From Epiperipatus broadwayi (taxonomy: Eukaryota > Onychophora > Udeonychophora > Euonychophora > Peripatidae): a stretch of DNA of 64,000 nt. The translations under genes and the position numbers were made by a program. This document shows positions 24,360 to 35,469 of the stretch, piece by piece (the stretch's first letter is position 1; every line of letters begins with the position of its first letter). Where the stretch lies: NCBI GenBank assembly GCA_028023455.1, contig JAQFVV010012991.1:274580-338579 (forward strand). Direction: 5' to 3'. The notes beneath the pieces were generated by a model that saw only the letters and a program-made list of their open reading frames with translations, was not told the DNA's origin and ran no database searches.

Positions 24360-24990
24360 ATGTACCAGCTATTAATCTATTTAAGGAGGTTTATGAAACT
24401 TCTTTGTATCAATAATTTCAATCTCTATGATCAAGTTGCGATCTTTAATGTCTATATTAATATATTGGACTTTAAATAAAGGTGTGATTCCACTTTTATT
24501 GTTTAATGGGGATTACCTTGACACCAGTTTGAGATTGCTGATTGTTATTGATATTGAGATTGTCTAAGTGTTGAATGTTTTCTAATGGTTACTTATAAAT
24601 CCATTTAGCTTTGAGCATTATTACACTTATTATTTAAATAATACTTTCAGTGCAGTTTGAAAATGATAATTGCAGTTTGTAATGTTATAATTGACTATTT
24701 ATTAGTCTGCATTCAGAACAGGTTATATTTACCTGTTTAAGGAGATTTCTTTAAACTTCTTTCTTTCAGTAACAATCTCTGCTATAAGTTGCAATGTTTA
24801 ATGTCTATATAAATATATTGAACCATAAATAAAGGCAGGATTCCACCTTTGCTGATAAAGGGAGGTTGCCTTGAAAGTTTGAGATTACTGATTGTTACTG
24901 ATATTGGGATTGTCTATGTGTTGACTGATTTTTAAGCATTAACATATATACTGGAGCAATATGATATATAACTTAAAAAAACATAACCAT
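24360..24990 (+). repeat. Tandem repeat F8, period about 356 bp
   Basis: Two copies start at about 24365 and 24722. They share TTTAAGGAG, TTAATGTCTATAT, ATATATTG, AATAAAGG(T/C), TTTGAGATT and TGATTGTTA(C/T)TGATATTG. An inverted relative lies at 47095-47325. No coding potential is seen. Confidence 0.75.
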
Positions 24991-25234
24991 TACAACTAGT
25001 CTTTGAAGGCAGATGAAAAATTATTCAGTTTTATGTAAGTAAAAGTGTAATTTATATGCTTCATATCATTCTAAAGTAATATACAATTCAGAAAAATATT
25101 CTGCCAAAATTTATTTGTAGTGCTTCTAGGTAAATATTTGAGAGCATATAACTATGTATTATACCACTACAGGCTTTAACCTGTGTTCAATGCACTTAAA
25201 AATTCATTATAATCGAGCATATTTTGCAGATAGA

Positions 25235-25420
25235 GGAACCTTTCAAACCACAACATAAGATTTGCCTATATAAGTGGACATTTAGGTTAAAGATAAGACA
25301 ACTGCTCTTTATAAAAAGTTGCTATCTTGTATCATGGTTTGGAAAGTCTCTCTATCAGCAAAATATGCTTGATTATTATGAATTTTAAAGTGCATTGAAC
25401 TCCAGGTTAAAGCTTCTTTA
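25235..25420 (+). repeat. Dispersed copy of repeat F4
   Basis: It matches the 345-bp tandem unit at 6449-7275 through GATTTGCCTATATAAGTGG, TTTAGGTTAAAGATAAGACA, GTTGCTATCTTG and CTCTCTA, and ends with AGGTTAAAGC. Confidence 0.7.
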
Positions 25421-26079
25421 AAGTATGTACATATGCTTTCTGGGTTCTCAATAAATTAATCACTATACCACTTTTTATTATTTCTTTTTTAAGAACATTG
25501 TATTTTTTGTTATCAAAAATTACAAAGCAAGCCAGATGGTTCTAAGAGAAGGAATAATTACAGTGGAATTATAAGGATAAAAGATTTTAATATATTTTCT
25601 CATGCATTTCTATTGAAATTAATTATATGCTTGTCAAATACAATAAATCACAAATAACAAAGTACCATAAGGATGAGAAGTAAGGATAGGTTTGAAAAAT
25701 GTGTATCATCTGGATGATTATTACATAAGACATATGTTGGATCCCAATTCAATTTATACCAGTTAAAGAAGAAATTTGGATAAATCTGAGTCATCAACAG
25801 ATGCAAAATCGCCATCAGCAGCAATAGCCACTCATAAATGAATATGGTCTTCCAATTCCAGAAAAAAAAGATATATTCTAGAGGTGTTTTGATATGACTA
25901 TACAAGCCTATATCTGAACAACAAATACAACCACATACTAAAAATTATTTGTCCATTTTTTTGTTTATTTGCTATTCTTCATATGACTTAAGCCTGTACA
26001 TTACTTTCAAGCAACAAATTTATTGACATCCAACTCCAGTTTTGTTATCATGTGAAAATTTGAGTAATCATTAAATATC
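25421..26079. other. No feature recognised
   Basis: AT-rich. The 85-codon minus-strand frame (25905-25648) carries no motif. Confidence 0.45.
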
Positions 26080-26250
26080 AGATGGCATTAATTTCAGTGT
26101 TGTCCTATCCATATTCCACGACCGGTTTCTATCCACAGCCTTCATCAGTAACATGTTTTGAATCTGGATGTTTCCAGAAGCTAGAAGCTAGCCTGAGAAA
26201 TATGGATGTGGCAATGCTGGACAGAAATTTATAAAAAGGTATCATCTGGC
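26080..26250. repeat. Foldback repeat with CTGATGAAGGCTG core
   Basis: Left and right arms pair through CAGATGGCATTAATTTC...CTATCCATATT and its complement ending ATCATCTGG. The centre carries CGACCGGTTTCTATCCACAG and CCTTCATCAGTAAC, that is GTTACTGATGAAGG...GAAACCGGTCG on the minus strand. Confidence 0.6.
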
Positions 26251-26279
26251 ATATATTGATTGCCTGAGTAAACAGTAGA

Positions 26280-26718
26280 TGGCAGAATTGGAAAAGGAGA
26301 AATACATTTGCTTCTTAAAACTAATGTATAGGCAGAGGTCATATGGCCTTATAATAATTTATAAAAATCAGTTGTAACAAGATTTTAGTAAAAGATCTAC
26401 AAAGAAAACTGATAAAAAAGTGATATCTAATTATTCTAAGCACAGAAGACCCTTACAGTTTAGTGAATATGTTGTGTTCATGCACTATTACCAAGATGTG
26501 AGACTTTAATCTAATTTAGATTGACCTTGAAGAAAATGTCTGTATTTCAAGCAAACCCAGAATTCCTGCTTTAAATAGCTGGTTGACAGCTAATCTATCT
26601 AAGCATATATTATTGTTTAGCAAGTGAAAACAGATGACAACAGCATAAAATCCTATATATTGTTAATATGATTGTTGATATTCATCTACAAAAACAAAAA
26701 ATATGCAATGTCATGTAG
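26280..26718. other. No feature recognised
   Basis: AT-rich sequence without recognised features. Confidence 0.45.
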
Positions 26719-27002
26719 CAAACTCTCAGTAGAGTAGAAACACCCAGTGCACACCTTAATAATGGATGCAAAAAGGTTTGTGTATAATATCTCTATCCAG
26801 TAACTGCTTATTTAATATCCCCAAATAAGTGTATAGCTTTTGGCTTTCACCAGTGATGAGTTTTGAATTTGAAAACATTGCACCCATAAGGATTTAATAT
26901 AACTCTCCAGCACTGGGTGGCACTACTATATGGATAGTTTGCTAGTGTTTAATAGCTTGTGCAAGTATATGAGGTGGTGATCATGTGAAGTAGCAGAAAA
27001 TG
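26719..27002. mobile_element. Foldback retroposon F1, copy 4 (decayed)
   Basis: The order of blocks is that of the F1 family: AACTCTC, CACCCAGTGCACACC, TAATGGATGC, TATCTCTATCCAGTAAC, AATATCCCCA, the CACCAGTGATGAG core, then CACTGGGTGGCACTACTATA and GGTGGTGATCATGTGA. Many substitutions are present. No target duplication is clear. Confidence 0.65.
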
Positions 27003-27124
27003 GCTTCTCCTTAATTGAAGTCAGAAATTCACATTCTACATCAAAAGAAACTTGTTAATCCATTGTAGTTTGCCCTCATCATTTTCTAATCATGACAACA
27101 TTCAAAACATTAAATTTACTTATA

Positions 27125-27452
27125 TTCTATCCCATTTCCATAGCATTGCTCTTTCAATAGTTTTACTCTAAGGGTACCCTTATTGCTCCCCAGGCCTCAA
27201 CATAAAAACCCAAAACCTACTCTCTGTATAATCATTTAGTTGATACTTATTTCCCCATCACTTCATTACTTGCATCTGTTCTGCTTATAAGTGTTTATAT
27301 TCTATCAAAAAAAATATGTAATATTTTCCATATTTTTATTGGACAGCTTCCCAATCAATTTTGCCACATCATTCCAACTACATATCATTTTCTTGAAGTT
27401 AAATGCCCTGTTTGAGCTTTAAAGAGTAACTTATTTTTTTAGCATTATCATT
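27125..27452 (-). pseudogene. Older LINE copy, 3' half (split by the RTE-like insertion)
   Basis: It aligns with 7790-8160 of the LINE remnant on the same strand. Shared text includes CTACTCTCTGTATAATCA versus CTACTTTCTGTATAATCA and CCCTGTTTGAGCTTTAAA versus TCCTGTTCGAGCCTTAAA. The match stops near 27452 and resumes at 30882, so the RTE-like element has inserted into it. Confidence 0.75.
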
Positions 27453-27454
27453 CT

Positions 27455-30400
27455 ATGGCTCACATCAATAGTCTGCTTATATATATATATAGGAACCGAG
27501 CAGGGCAAATTCCTATCAATAGTCTGCTTATATATATATATAGGAACCGAGCAGGGCAAATTTCTAATGTCCATTCCATACGTTCTTGTCATTGCAGCTG
27601 TTATTACTATGTGATTATTCATATAGTATACGAACATGGATGGGCTGCTCACCAACACACATTAGCCAGCATGGTGAGTTTATTGGCTTTTTACCTCTGA
27701 GTTTAAGATCAAGAAACACCATGGTCTTTCTTCTCAGTGCCTGATAAGGCAGAATGAATGTTTGTGTAAATGATAAATATTTTTCCAATACATATATACA
27801 ATTATGACAGACAAAAATAAAGCATGGCCCTTATTCCCAGGAGGCTGTAAAGTCACCAACCAAGGCAGCGGTTGGTGGCCGAAGGCGGAGGGTGCTAAGA
27901 ATCCCCTGATTGTGGACCCAGGCTGCCATTTGATGACGACTTTTTATTTAGGTACTTACAACTGCAGATCACTTTCAAGTGAAGGAAGATTGCAAGAATT
28001 AGAAGAAGAATTGTCTTATATTAAATGGGACATTATTGGACTTTGTGAAGTTAGAAGAAAAGGTGAAGAAACAATTGATTTAAAAAGTGGACATATACTC
28101 TATTATAAAGGCACACATATTGGAAATACAAGTGGAGTAGGATTCATTATAAATAAAAAGTGGAAGAACAATATTGTGGAGATTGATGGTGTATCGGACA
28201 GAGTTGCAAGATTAGTTATACAACTTAATAGCAGATACCAAATGCAGATAATTCAGGTTTATGCCCCAACAAGTTCTCATAGTGATGAAGTAGTAGAAGA
28301 TTTTTATATGGATGTACAAAAGGCTTTTGATCAGAGTAAACAACATTTTAAAATTGTTATGGGAGACTTTAATGCTAGAATTGGTAGACAAATGAAAGAT
28401 GAAATTGCTGTAGGTAATTTTGGTTATGGTAATAGAAATGAGAGAGGACATAGACTTGTGGAGTTTGCAGAAAAAGAAAAACTTTATATTATGAATTCAT
28501 TTTTTGAGAAAAATGTTAAAAGGAAATGGACATGGAAGCATCCAAATGAAGGTACAGCAGAATTGGATTATATTTTGACTAACAGGAAATACATATTTCA
28601 AGATTGTAATGTTCTTAATAAATTTAACACAGGAAGTGATCATCGATTAGTAAGGTGTAAGTTACGTGTTAATGTAAAACTAGAGAGACAAAAATTATTG
28701 AGAAAAACAATATTTACAGTTGATATTCCTAATCTTCAGAAACATTCTAATGAATTTAAATTAGAACTTACAAATAGGTTTCAAGTGTTAGGAGATTTTG
28801 AACATGATTCAGATTTGAATGAAATTAATATGAAAATAACTGATACACTTTTAAAAACTGCAACAAAGATAGCTGGTAGAAAAAAGCAGCAATTGACTAA
28901 TAAAATTTCTACTGAGACTAGAGAATTTATGAAGAAAAGAAGGAATATGAAGATATACAAAAATGATGTATTAAAAAGAATTGAATATCTCGAATTTTGT
29001 AAAATGGTACGGAAAAGAGTTGAAAATGATATAAGAAAGTATAACTGTGAAATAGCAAGGAAAGCTGTAGAAGAAAATAAAAGTCTCAAGAATGTTAAAC
29101 AACATTTTGGTATTGGTAGGAAATTTATATCTGCAATAAGAAAAAAAGATGGAATTATTACTAAAAAGAGAGATGACATCATGAAATTGGTAGAAGATTT
29201 TTATCAAGAATTATATAGTAATAAAGAACAAGTACCTCCTATATCTATTACATCTTCCGAATTGCCCAGAATTTTAAATGAAGAAGTGAGACATGCAATT
29301 AAATGTATGAAGAAAGGAAAGGCTCCAGGAAATGATGGAATTATAATTGATATATTAAAAGAAGGAGGTGAAGAAATAGAAACAATTTTAGCAAAGTTAT
29401 ATACCAAATGTCTAAATGATAAAGATGTACCGGAAGATTGGAAGAATGCAGTAATAATATTAATATTTAAAAAAGGTGATAAAGAAGATATTAGAAATTA
29501 CAGACCTATCAGCCTTTTATCAGTTTTATATAAAAATTTTACCAAGATAATTACAACTCGTCTACAGAGAACTTTGGATTTCCACCAACCAAGAGAACAA
29601 GCTGGATTTAAAAGTGGTTTTAGTACAATAGATCATATCCAGGTATTGAGAGAAGTCATAGAAAGGACAAATGAATATGAGTTGTCATTATGTTTTGGAT
29701 TTGTAGATTATGAAAAGGCATTCGATTCTATACACATTTCTTCAGTGATTAAAGCATTGGATCATCAAGGTATAGATCCAGGATATTGTCATATTTTAAA
29801 GAATATTTATAAAAATGCAACAGCAACAATTAGATTACATAATGATACTGGAAAAATCAACATTGAGAAAGGTGTAAGGCAAGGTGACTCCATATCTCCA
29901 AAACTTTTTACAGCAGTGCTGCAAGAAGTATTTTGTGGATTAAAATGGGAAACTAAAGGAATGAAAGTAAATGGAGAGTATTTAAGTCATTTAGATTTTG
30001 CAGATGATGTAGTTGTTTTTGCAAATAATGCTTCAGAGCTGCAGGAAATGTTGCAGGAGTTAGCAGATGAAAGTAGAAAAGTAGGACTAAAGATAAATGT
30101 TAAAAAGACTAAAGTAATGTTTAATCGATTTGCTCAAAATATGAAAATAAAGATTGATTATGAAGAATTAGAAGAAGTTAACAGTTACAAATACCTAGGT
30201 CAGATTATTAATACAGATGGAAACATAATGGAGGAAATTAATCATAGAATTAAACTTGGTTGGAGTGCTTTTGGTAGAAATAACTTGATACTAAAAGGAA
30301 ATATGCCTATGTGTTTGAAAAGAATGGTTTTTAACAAATGTGTTTTACCAGTTCTTACTTATGGATCTGAGACTTGGACACTTAATAGAAGAGCAATACA

Positions 30401-30760
30401 GAGACTTCAGACCACTCAAAGGAGTATGGAGAGATGTATGTTGGGAGTAACAAGAAGAGATCGAAAACGCAATGTATGGGTAAGACAACAAACAGGTGTT
30501 ACTGACCTTATTGAAAAAATTAAAAGATTGAAATGGAGTTGGGCTGGACATATTGCTAGAAGAAATGATAATAGATGGACAATTGAAATTTTAAACTGGA
30601 TTCCAAGAGATTGTAAAAGACCCAGAAAGAGACCACATGTGAGATGGATGGATGAAATAAGAAAATGTGCAGGGGTGTTGTGGAAAGAGAAGCTAAAGAT
30701 CGGAGAAGATGGATTAAACTTGGAGAGACCTTCATCCTGCAGTGGATTGATAATGGTTGA

Positions 30761-30762
<2 letters not shown>
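27455..30762 (+). mobile_element. Nearly complete RTE-like LINE (copy 3)
   Basis: The element comprises a 5' UTR with two 51-bp tandem repeats, one long ORF (endonuclease plus reverse transcriptase), and a short 3' region that runs into a (TA)41 tract. It lies inside an older LINE copy. The four other copies in the window end in GAT/ATC trinucleotides, so the TA tract here probably replaced or extended that tail. I call it RTE-like because the ORF has an apurinic-type endonuclease directly followed by RT, with no ORF1 and no RNase H. The precise clade needs a phylogeny. No clear target duplication is seen. Confidence 0.9.
27464..27565 (+). repeat. Two 51-bp tandem repeats in the RTE 5' UTR
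   Basis: The unit ATCAATAGTCTGC-(TA)n-GGAACCGAGCAGGGCAAAT occurs at 27464-27514 and 27515-27565, essentially identical. Tandem 5' units act as promoters in several LINE families; whether these do is inference. Confidence 0.9.
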
Positions 30763-30847
<85 letters not shown>

Positions 30848-30848
30848 A
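27804..30848 (+). CDS. Endonuclease / reverse transcriptase of RTE-like LINE
   Basis: The 1014-codon frame has an AP-type endonuclease at about residues 45-290: N53 in GTYNCRSL, E82 in CEVR, D188/N190 in GDFNARIG, D255 in LDYILTNR and S278-D279-H280. This domain nicks the target DNA. The reverse transcriptase, about 500-780, has [39 protein letters not shown] with D635, [10 protein letters not shown], and FADD with D734/D735, then [13 protein letters not shown] and YKYLGQIIN. All catalytic residues I can check are present. The C-terminal region includes [11 protein letters not shown] and a basic [16 protein letters not shown]. Near 30684 one base is missing relative to the truncated copy at 19614 (TGGAAAGAG versus TGGAGAAGAG). 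The last 25 or so residues are therefore shifted, and the frame runs into the TA tract as an Ile-Tyr repeat. Real coding should end near 30760. The start chosen is the first ATG after the UTR. Confidence 0.92.
30763..30844. repeat. (TA)41 microsatellite
   Basis: An uninterrupted TA run of 82 bp follows the 3' end of the RTE-like element and abuts an F3 fragment. Confidence 0.98.
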
Positions 30849-30881
30849 AACAAAAAAACACAAGTTAAAACTTGCTATATA
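30846..30881 (-). repeat. 36-bp end fragment of repeat family F3
   Basis: AAAACAAAAAAACACAAGTT and the following AAAACTTGCT match exactly the end seen in F3 units at 41170-41210 (as reverse complement). The (TA)n tract lies on the outer side, as at 41615. Confidence 0.7.
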
Positions 30882-31240
30882 TATTCAAAAAAAATTTACT
30901 TTCCATATCTGCTTTCCATTTCTCCAACTCTGCTTTTTATTGGTGGAGCTATTTTTCTACCTTCTTTACTACTATGATATGCTACAATTTTCATAACATA
31001 TTCATCCCATCTTTTATTCAGATATACTAACATAAAATCTTTTTCCACTTTTATGACATATCCTATTACTTTTCCCCCATATTATTTTTCATTTACTTAA
31101 AGCTCAATTAAAAACTATTTCAGCTATTCTATTACTATTCATTATAAATTAGAATCTAACATTTTAACTTCCTTTAGCATTCATCATATAATAATTGAGA
31201 TCATTCCTTCTCTTCTTGAACTGTGCAATATGTCTTCTCA
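30882..31240 (-). pseudogene. Older LINE copy, 5' half (split by the RTE-like insertion)
   Basis: It aligns with 8205-8560 of the LINE remnant: TTTCCATTTCTCCAACTCTG versus CTATTTCTCCATCTCTCTAA, CATATTCATCCCATCTTTTA versus CAATCATCCCATCTTTTG, and CATATCCTATTACTTTTC versus CATACCGTATTACCTTTC. It continues the copy that breaks off at 27452. Many stops make it non-functional. Confidence 0.75.
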
Positions 31241-31667
31241 TTGGTCAAAATTGGGAATCTTTTAGTCAATACGCCAAAGAAATCCTGTTTATCACATTTT
31301 TATTATTTGCTACCTGCACAGCATCCAGAAAATCAAATTTATTTATTCTCTGTTTCATTTCCACAACACCTTTGTCCAGTCAATTATGGTTATAATATGG
31401 CGCAGCTCAGAACCTTTGTGAAAAAGATGTAAAAGTTTTCTCGATGTTGAATCCACAATTTCCATTTATTTTACTTTGCAGGCGATTCACTTACACAATA
31501 ATTGACTGATACATTCTAATAATTTATGAAAATACTATAACTTCTGTTTATTTATTTTGTTTTTAAAATATTAAATCCCTACTCCCTTTTCCTTCATTAA
31601 GTAATTAATTTTAAACTAATATTTAAATATATGTATATTCTCTATACTAAGCTTAATGTAATTATAA
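31241..31667. other. No feature recognised
   Basis: AT-rich. Short overlapping frames near 31195-31432 have no motif and partly cover the LINE remnant. Confidence 0.4.
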
Positions 31668-31855
31668 AGGACTTGAACTCGAACTTTCAAGCAGCCTATA
31701 TTTAGCCAATCTATCTTATACAACTGATACACATTACCACATACAAGTTGAACATCATTTATCTTTTTACATGTATGTGGTCGTGGGTATCAGTTGTATA
31801 AGATGGATTGGATAAATGTAAGATTTTTGAAAGTTCAAATCCCTTATAATTAATT
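31668..31855. repeat. Foldback copy of tRNA-like repeat F2
   Basis: GGACTTGAACTCGAACTTTC...CTTATACAACTGATACAC is inverted as GTATCAGTTGTATAAG...GAAAGTTCAAATCCC. The right arm carries the box-B-like AAGTTCAAATCCC on the plus strand. The loop is about 30 bp. Confidence 0.75.
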
Positions 31856-31949
31856 TTTAACTATTAAATGTAAACAAAAAAAAAGAAATCAAATTTGGAA
31901 AAAAAAAGTATATTATAAATTATGATTCATATAGAAGTAAGGATTTCCA

Positions 31950-32085
31950 AGCCCTGTACCGTTAGGTGTAGTGATCGGGCGGCAGACTCTGGAATCCAAA
32001 GTCGATGATCGCAGTTCCGTCTTACCACTTCCTGCTCTTGAAATTTTCATGAATTTTTGGGTCCGAATAATAAAGCCCTTCCTTT
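31950..32085 (+). mobile_element. tRNA-Gln-like SINE or tRNA relic
   Basis: TTAGGTGTAGTGATCGGG resembles a box A, AGACTCTGGAATCCAAAGTC resembles a glutamine-type anticodon arm (CTGGA context), and GATCGCAGTTCCG stands where a box B should be but is a poor match. It differs from the tRNA-Ala-like SINE. It ends in GGGTCCGAATAATAAAGCCC. The missing acceptor pairing argues against a functional tRNA. Confidence 0.5.
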
Positions 32086-32696
32086 ATTTAATTTTAAACG
32101 TTTTTAAAAGGTTTTAAATTTTTATATAATATTTCAATAGCACAACTTAAAAAATTTATAAAGGGAAATGAAGAGGACCGGTTTTTATATTTCATAAATC
32201 ATTTTAGTGAAATCTGTTTTAAAAAGTTAATAATTAAATAGTTCATTTGCGGTATTAACGAATTCAATGTTGATACGATATTTCAGCTTTAGTAGTTATC
32301 AAGAGCTAAAATGCTTTTTTAATATATATTTAATTTATTTAGCAGCAAAATTGATCTGAAATTTTTTTATATTCGAATTTGTATTAATAAGTTGTATTAA
32401 GTATATATAAATAAATTAACTTCAAATGTCAATCTACCCACTTTTTCTAATTCTTTGACATTTAAGTTAGTTTATAGTTTATTACAAATAATATATATAT
32501 ATATTGCTATACTGTGTCTAGTAAATATTAAATTTATATTTGCAATATAAATTTTGGCCAATAAATTATATTGATAAAATAAAACTATTGTTTTTATTCA
32601 ACTTTGCATTAAATAGCTTAAGTTTTCTCTTGTAAATTGCTAAATTAAAATATCTATTAATTTCCTTTTCTGTGTGTCCATTTAAAATAACTTTCA
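32086..32696. other. No feature recognised
   Basis: AT-rich sequence without recognised features. Confidence 0.5.
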
Positions 32697-32806
32697 TTTT
32701 TTTCTCTCTCTCTCTCTCTTTCTCTCTATCCCCCACTTTTATTCCATCTCTCACCCTCTCTCTCTCTATATATATATATATCTCTCTCTCTATATATATA
32801 TATATG
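32697..32806. repeat. (TC)n and (TA)n microsatellites
   Basis: Alternating TCTC and TATA runs; no gene content. Confidence 0.9.
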
Positions 32807-33399
32807 CAAAACCATTAAACAATACAATACTAGATTAAATTCAAAATTTTACGCCAGCAAGTCCATAATTTATCTTATAATTTACACTTATCAGCAAGTT
32901 ATCATATTAAAAAACTAACCAATTAATTTTCAGTAGTCAGTTGATTTATAGAAAAAGAACTATTTATTATTTGTCTATAAGTAGGAATAGCCCTATGAAT
33001 TTTGGCACTCTATGCAATAAAATACTTTGTCATTCCTGAACCAACTCTAAATTAAGTTTTATAATAACATCTTTAAAACCAAAGAAAGCTTCAACACATC
33101 CAATCTAAATTCTGAATAATAACATTAGTTAATAAAAATTCAAAAATTAGGTATGTGGCGATCGAGCACATACTTCACAACTGCCAAAAAATAATTTAAA
33201 AAATTATCTTAAACTATATTTTTTTTAGAAAAAGACAAAAGAAAGTGATGTAATTTCTTAACTTATATGTAAACAATTATTTTTTAAATATTTATACAAA
33301 GCTTTACTTTGATTCTCAATAATCATTGGAGTTTAAATTAAACTAAAGTATACTTTAAATTCCATCAAGTTCATTTGCACATGGATTAACCGTTGTTAT
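32807..33399. other. No feature recognised
   Basis: AT-rich sequence without recognised features. Confidence 0.5.
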
Positions 33400-33660
33400 A
33401 GAATGAGCTCGCAAATAAGCTCTTGACAAGCTTTGCAGAATATCCCTAACCCCAGACCAGTTTCTGCTACTGGCGTCATCAGTGAGGTGACAGGATATTC
33501 AAGCATTAGATTAAAAATACAAGGACAAGCTCAGCACTTTATCTAATGGATAACTATTAAGTAGAAAATTTGAAATTTTCAGACATCCATATGTATTAAT
33601 TGCCATGAATTAGATATTATGTATGTTAGATCTAATATAAATGCAGTTATTCAGTTCATT
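33400..33660 (-). repeat. Repeat family F5, inverted copy
   Basis: The reverse complement matches 4560-4760: GTGCTGAGC, AATCTAATGCTTGAATATCC, CTCACTGATGACGCC, GAAACTGGTCTGGGG. The order of blocks is kept. Confidence 0.6.
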
Positions 33661-33739
33661 AGTTTGTGCAGATGTCATATTTAAGAAATAAATCTCTCAT
33701 ATCCCAATTATTTTTACTTGGATCATCATATAATCATTA

Positions 33740-34075
33740 TTTCCAATGCTTACACAAGCTGTTCAACAGAGGCATACACATTAATGCAAGACAGACTAAT
33801 GCAAGAATGTTTATGCATAAAATCCCTATCTAGTGCTTACTCTCCCAATATTCCCAGACTAGTTTCTGGCTTGTGGCTTTCGTCCTAAGATCTGGTTGCA
33901 GTTCTCTCAGGATTAAGGCTTCTCACTAATAAAAGCCCCAGGGTAGAAACTAGTATGGGGATATTGAAGGAATATGCACTAGAGAGTGATTTTGTGCACC
34001 AACCTTTTTGCATCTATTGGTTACCCTGACTTACACTAGATTGCACTACTGTATGGAGAATTTTGTCCCTGTTCT
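33740..34075. mobile_element. Foldback retroposon F1, copy 5 (decayed)
   Basis: Blocks of the F1 family are present in order: GCATAAAATCCCTATCTAG, CCAGACTAGTTTCTGG, CTTGTGGCTTTCGTCC, TTTTGCATCTATTGGTTAC and GCACTACTGTATGGAG. An inserted or rearranged centre contains a second inverted GAAACTAGTATGGGG. No target duplication is clear. Confidence 0.65.
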
Positions 34076-34609
34076 TTTTACTGGATGTAATTTTTCTGCT
34101 ATATGCTAAGTGAAAGGAGCATACCTCTTTTTGTACCTTTCCATAACATTTCTAGAAGATAAAATATCTGTATAGAAATATTTGTAAATTGGGAGAAATT
34201 ATGATAAGTAATATATCAGGTAATCAAATCTGATAAACAGTTACCACAGCTATTAATACAACTTCTCCTTGGCAAATGTGAATCTATTGATACTTCCAGA
34301 TAAAGGCTATTCTTAAATAAACTTAATATTACCAACACTTAACATCATAACATTGACTCAGTTTCATTTCTAGTGGCAAGAAATACAAAACTGAATATAG
34401 TGAGTTTTTGTTTTACTTACATTTATAGTGAAATTATTTAATCTTAATCAATCTTTCATAGTAGACATATCATAAATAACATATACTCTTAGATCAAATT
34501 AAGATATCTCACTACTACAATTGCAAAATCATTCACATATACAGGTAAACAATGTTGAGGCAACTTAAAAATATAATTAAAATATCTTGTGTACAACTAT
34601 CAGCTCTGA
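34076..34609. other. No feature recognised
   Basis: AT-rich sequence without recognised features. Confidence 0.45.
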
Positions 34610-34907
34610 ACCATATAGTACTAAATCATCCATGCACTTTACTAATGTTATACAATGCTTTATTTACCACTCTCTTTTACAGTTTACAGTTTCGATTGCT
34701 CCAGCAATCTTCTTCAGAACTTTTATATCTCCTAACTTCAACTGTTAAATTCAAATCAAATTTGAAAATTTGAATTTAACAGTTGAAATTTGGAGATATA
34801 AAATTTCTGAAGAAGATTGCTGGGGCAATAAAAACTGTAAAAGGGGGTAGTAAATAAAGCATTGTGTAACAGTAGTAAAGTGCATAGATTATTTAGTATT
34901 ATATGGT
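34610..34907. mobile_element. 298-bp palindrome with CTGAAGAAGATTGCTGG core
   Basis: Outer ends ACCATATAGTACTAAAT and ATTTAGTATTATATGGT pair. Further in are ACAATGCTTTATTTAC, CTTTTACAGTTT, CCAGCAATCTTCTTCAG and CAACTGTTAAATTCAAAT with their complements. Arms of about 145 bp meet near 34760 with almost no loop. It has the same layout as the 13955 palindrome, and the CTG-A/T-A/T-GAAGA core with CGAAACTGT is shared. Confidence 0.8.
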
Positions 34908-35469
34908 ATATATTTGGTAATGCAATAAGAAAGAGTAGTTATTGATTCTAAACTGATGATTTCTGATGAATATGATAATAAAACATTATAATTCTGAGAG
35001 ACTTTTTTATATTCAATATTAGTCTTAATTTTATCAGTGTGACTTTACAAAAGTACAAAACAAAAAGTATGAAGGAAAATGTTGACAGCATTTTTATATT
35101 CTCTTTTTATATTCTCCCAAAACTAAACCATATGTTAGTAAGCCAAAAAATAGAATGGACCATCTATTGTTAAAGCTTTAATATCAATAAACCTAAATTT
35201 TTCAGACATGTTGAAATTTCGGAATGGAATTAAAATTGATATCAGATGTCAGTTTGGCACAACCAATTATGAAATTAGGCAGAAGATGAAAACAGTATCT
35301 TATTTTTATCATCATAGATTCATTTACCTTGAAAAGTACAGAAATATATTATATTTTCTATTTTATTTTTTCCAGATATAATAAGATAGATTTCTTTTTA
35401 TTATTTCAAGCATAGAAGGAGCTTCTATATTTTCTCAAATGTAATCTTTAGCAATAAAAGAATATAATA
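34908..35469. other. No feature recognised
   Basis: AT-rich sequence without recognised features. Confidence 0.45.

Noticed and set aside
30345-30861. Minus-strand frames over the end of the RTE-like element
   Set aside because: They are antisense shadows of the real reverse-transcriptase frame and the TA tract.
31950-32030. Functional tRNA-Gln gene
   Set aside because: Box B is poor and acceptor-stem pairing is missing, so I kept it only as a tRNA-like relic.
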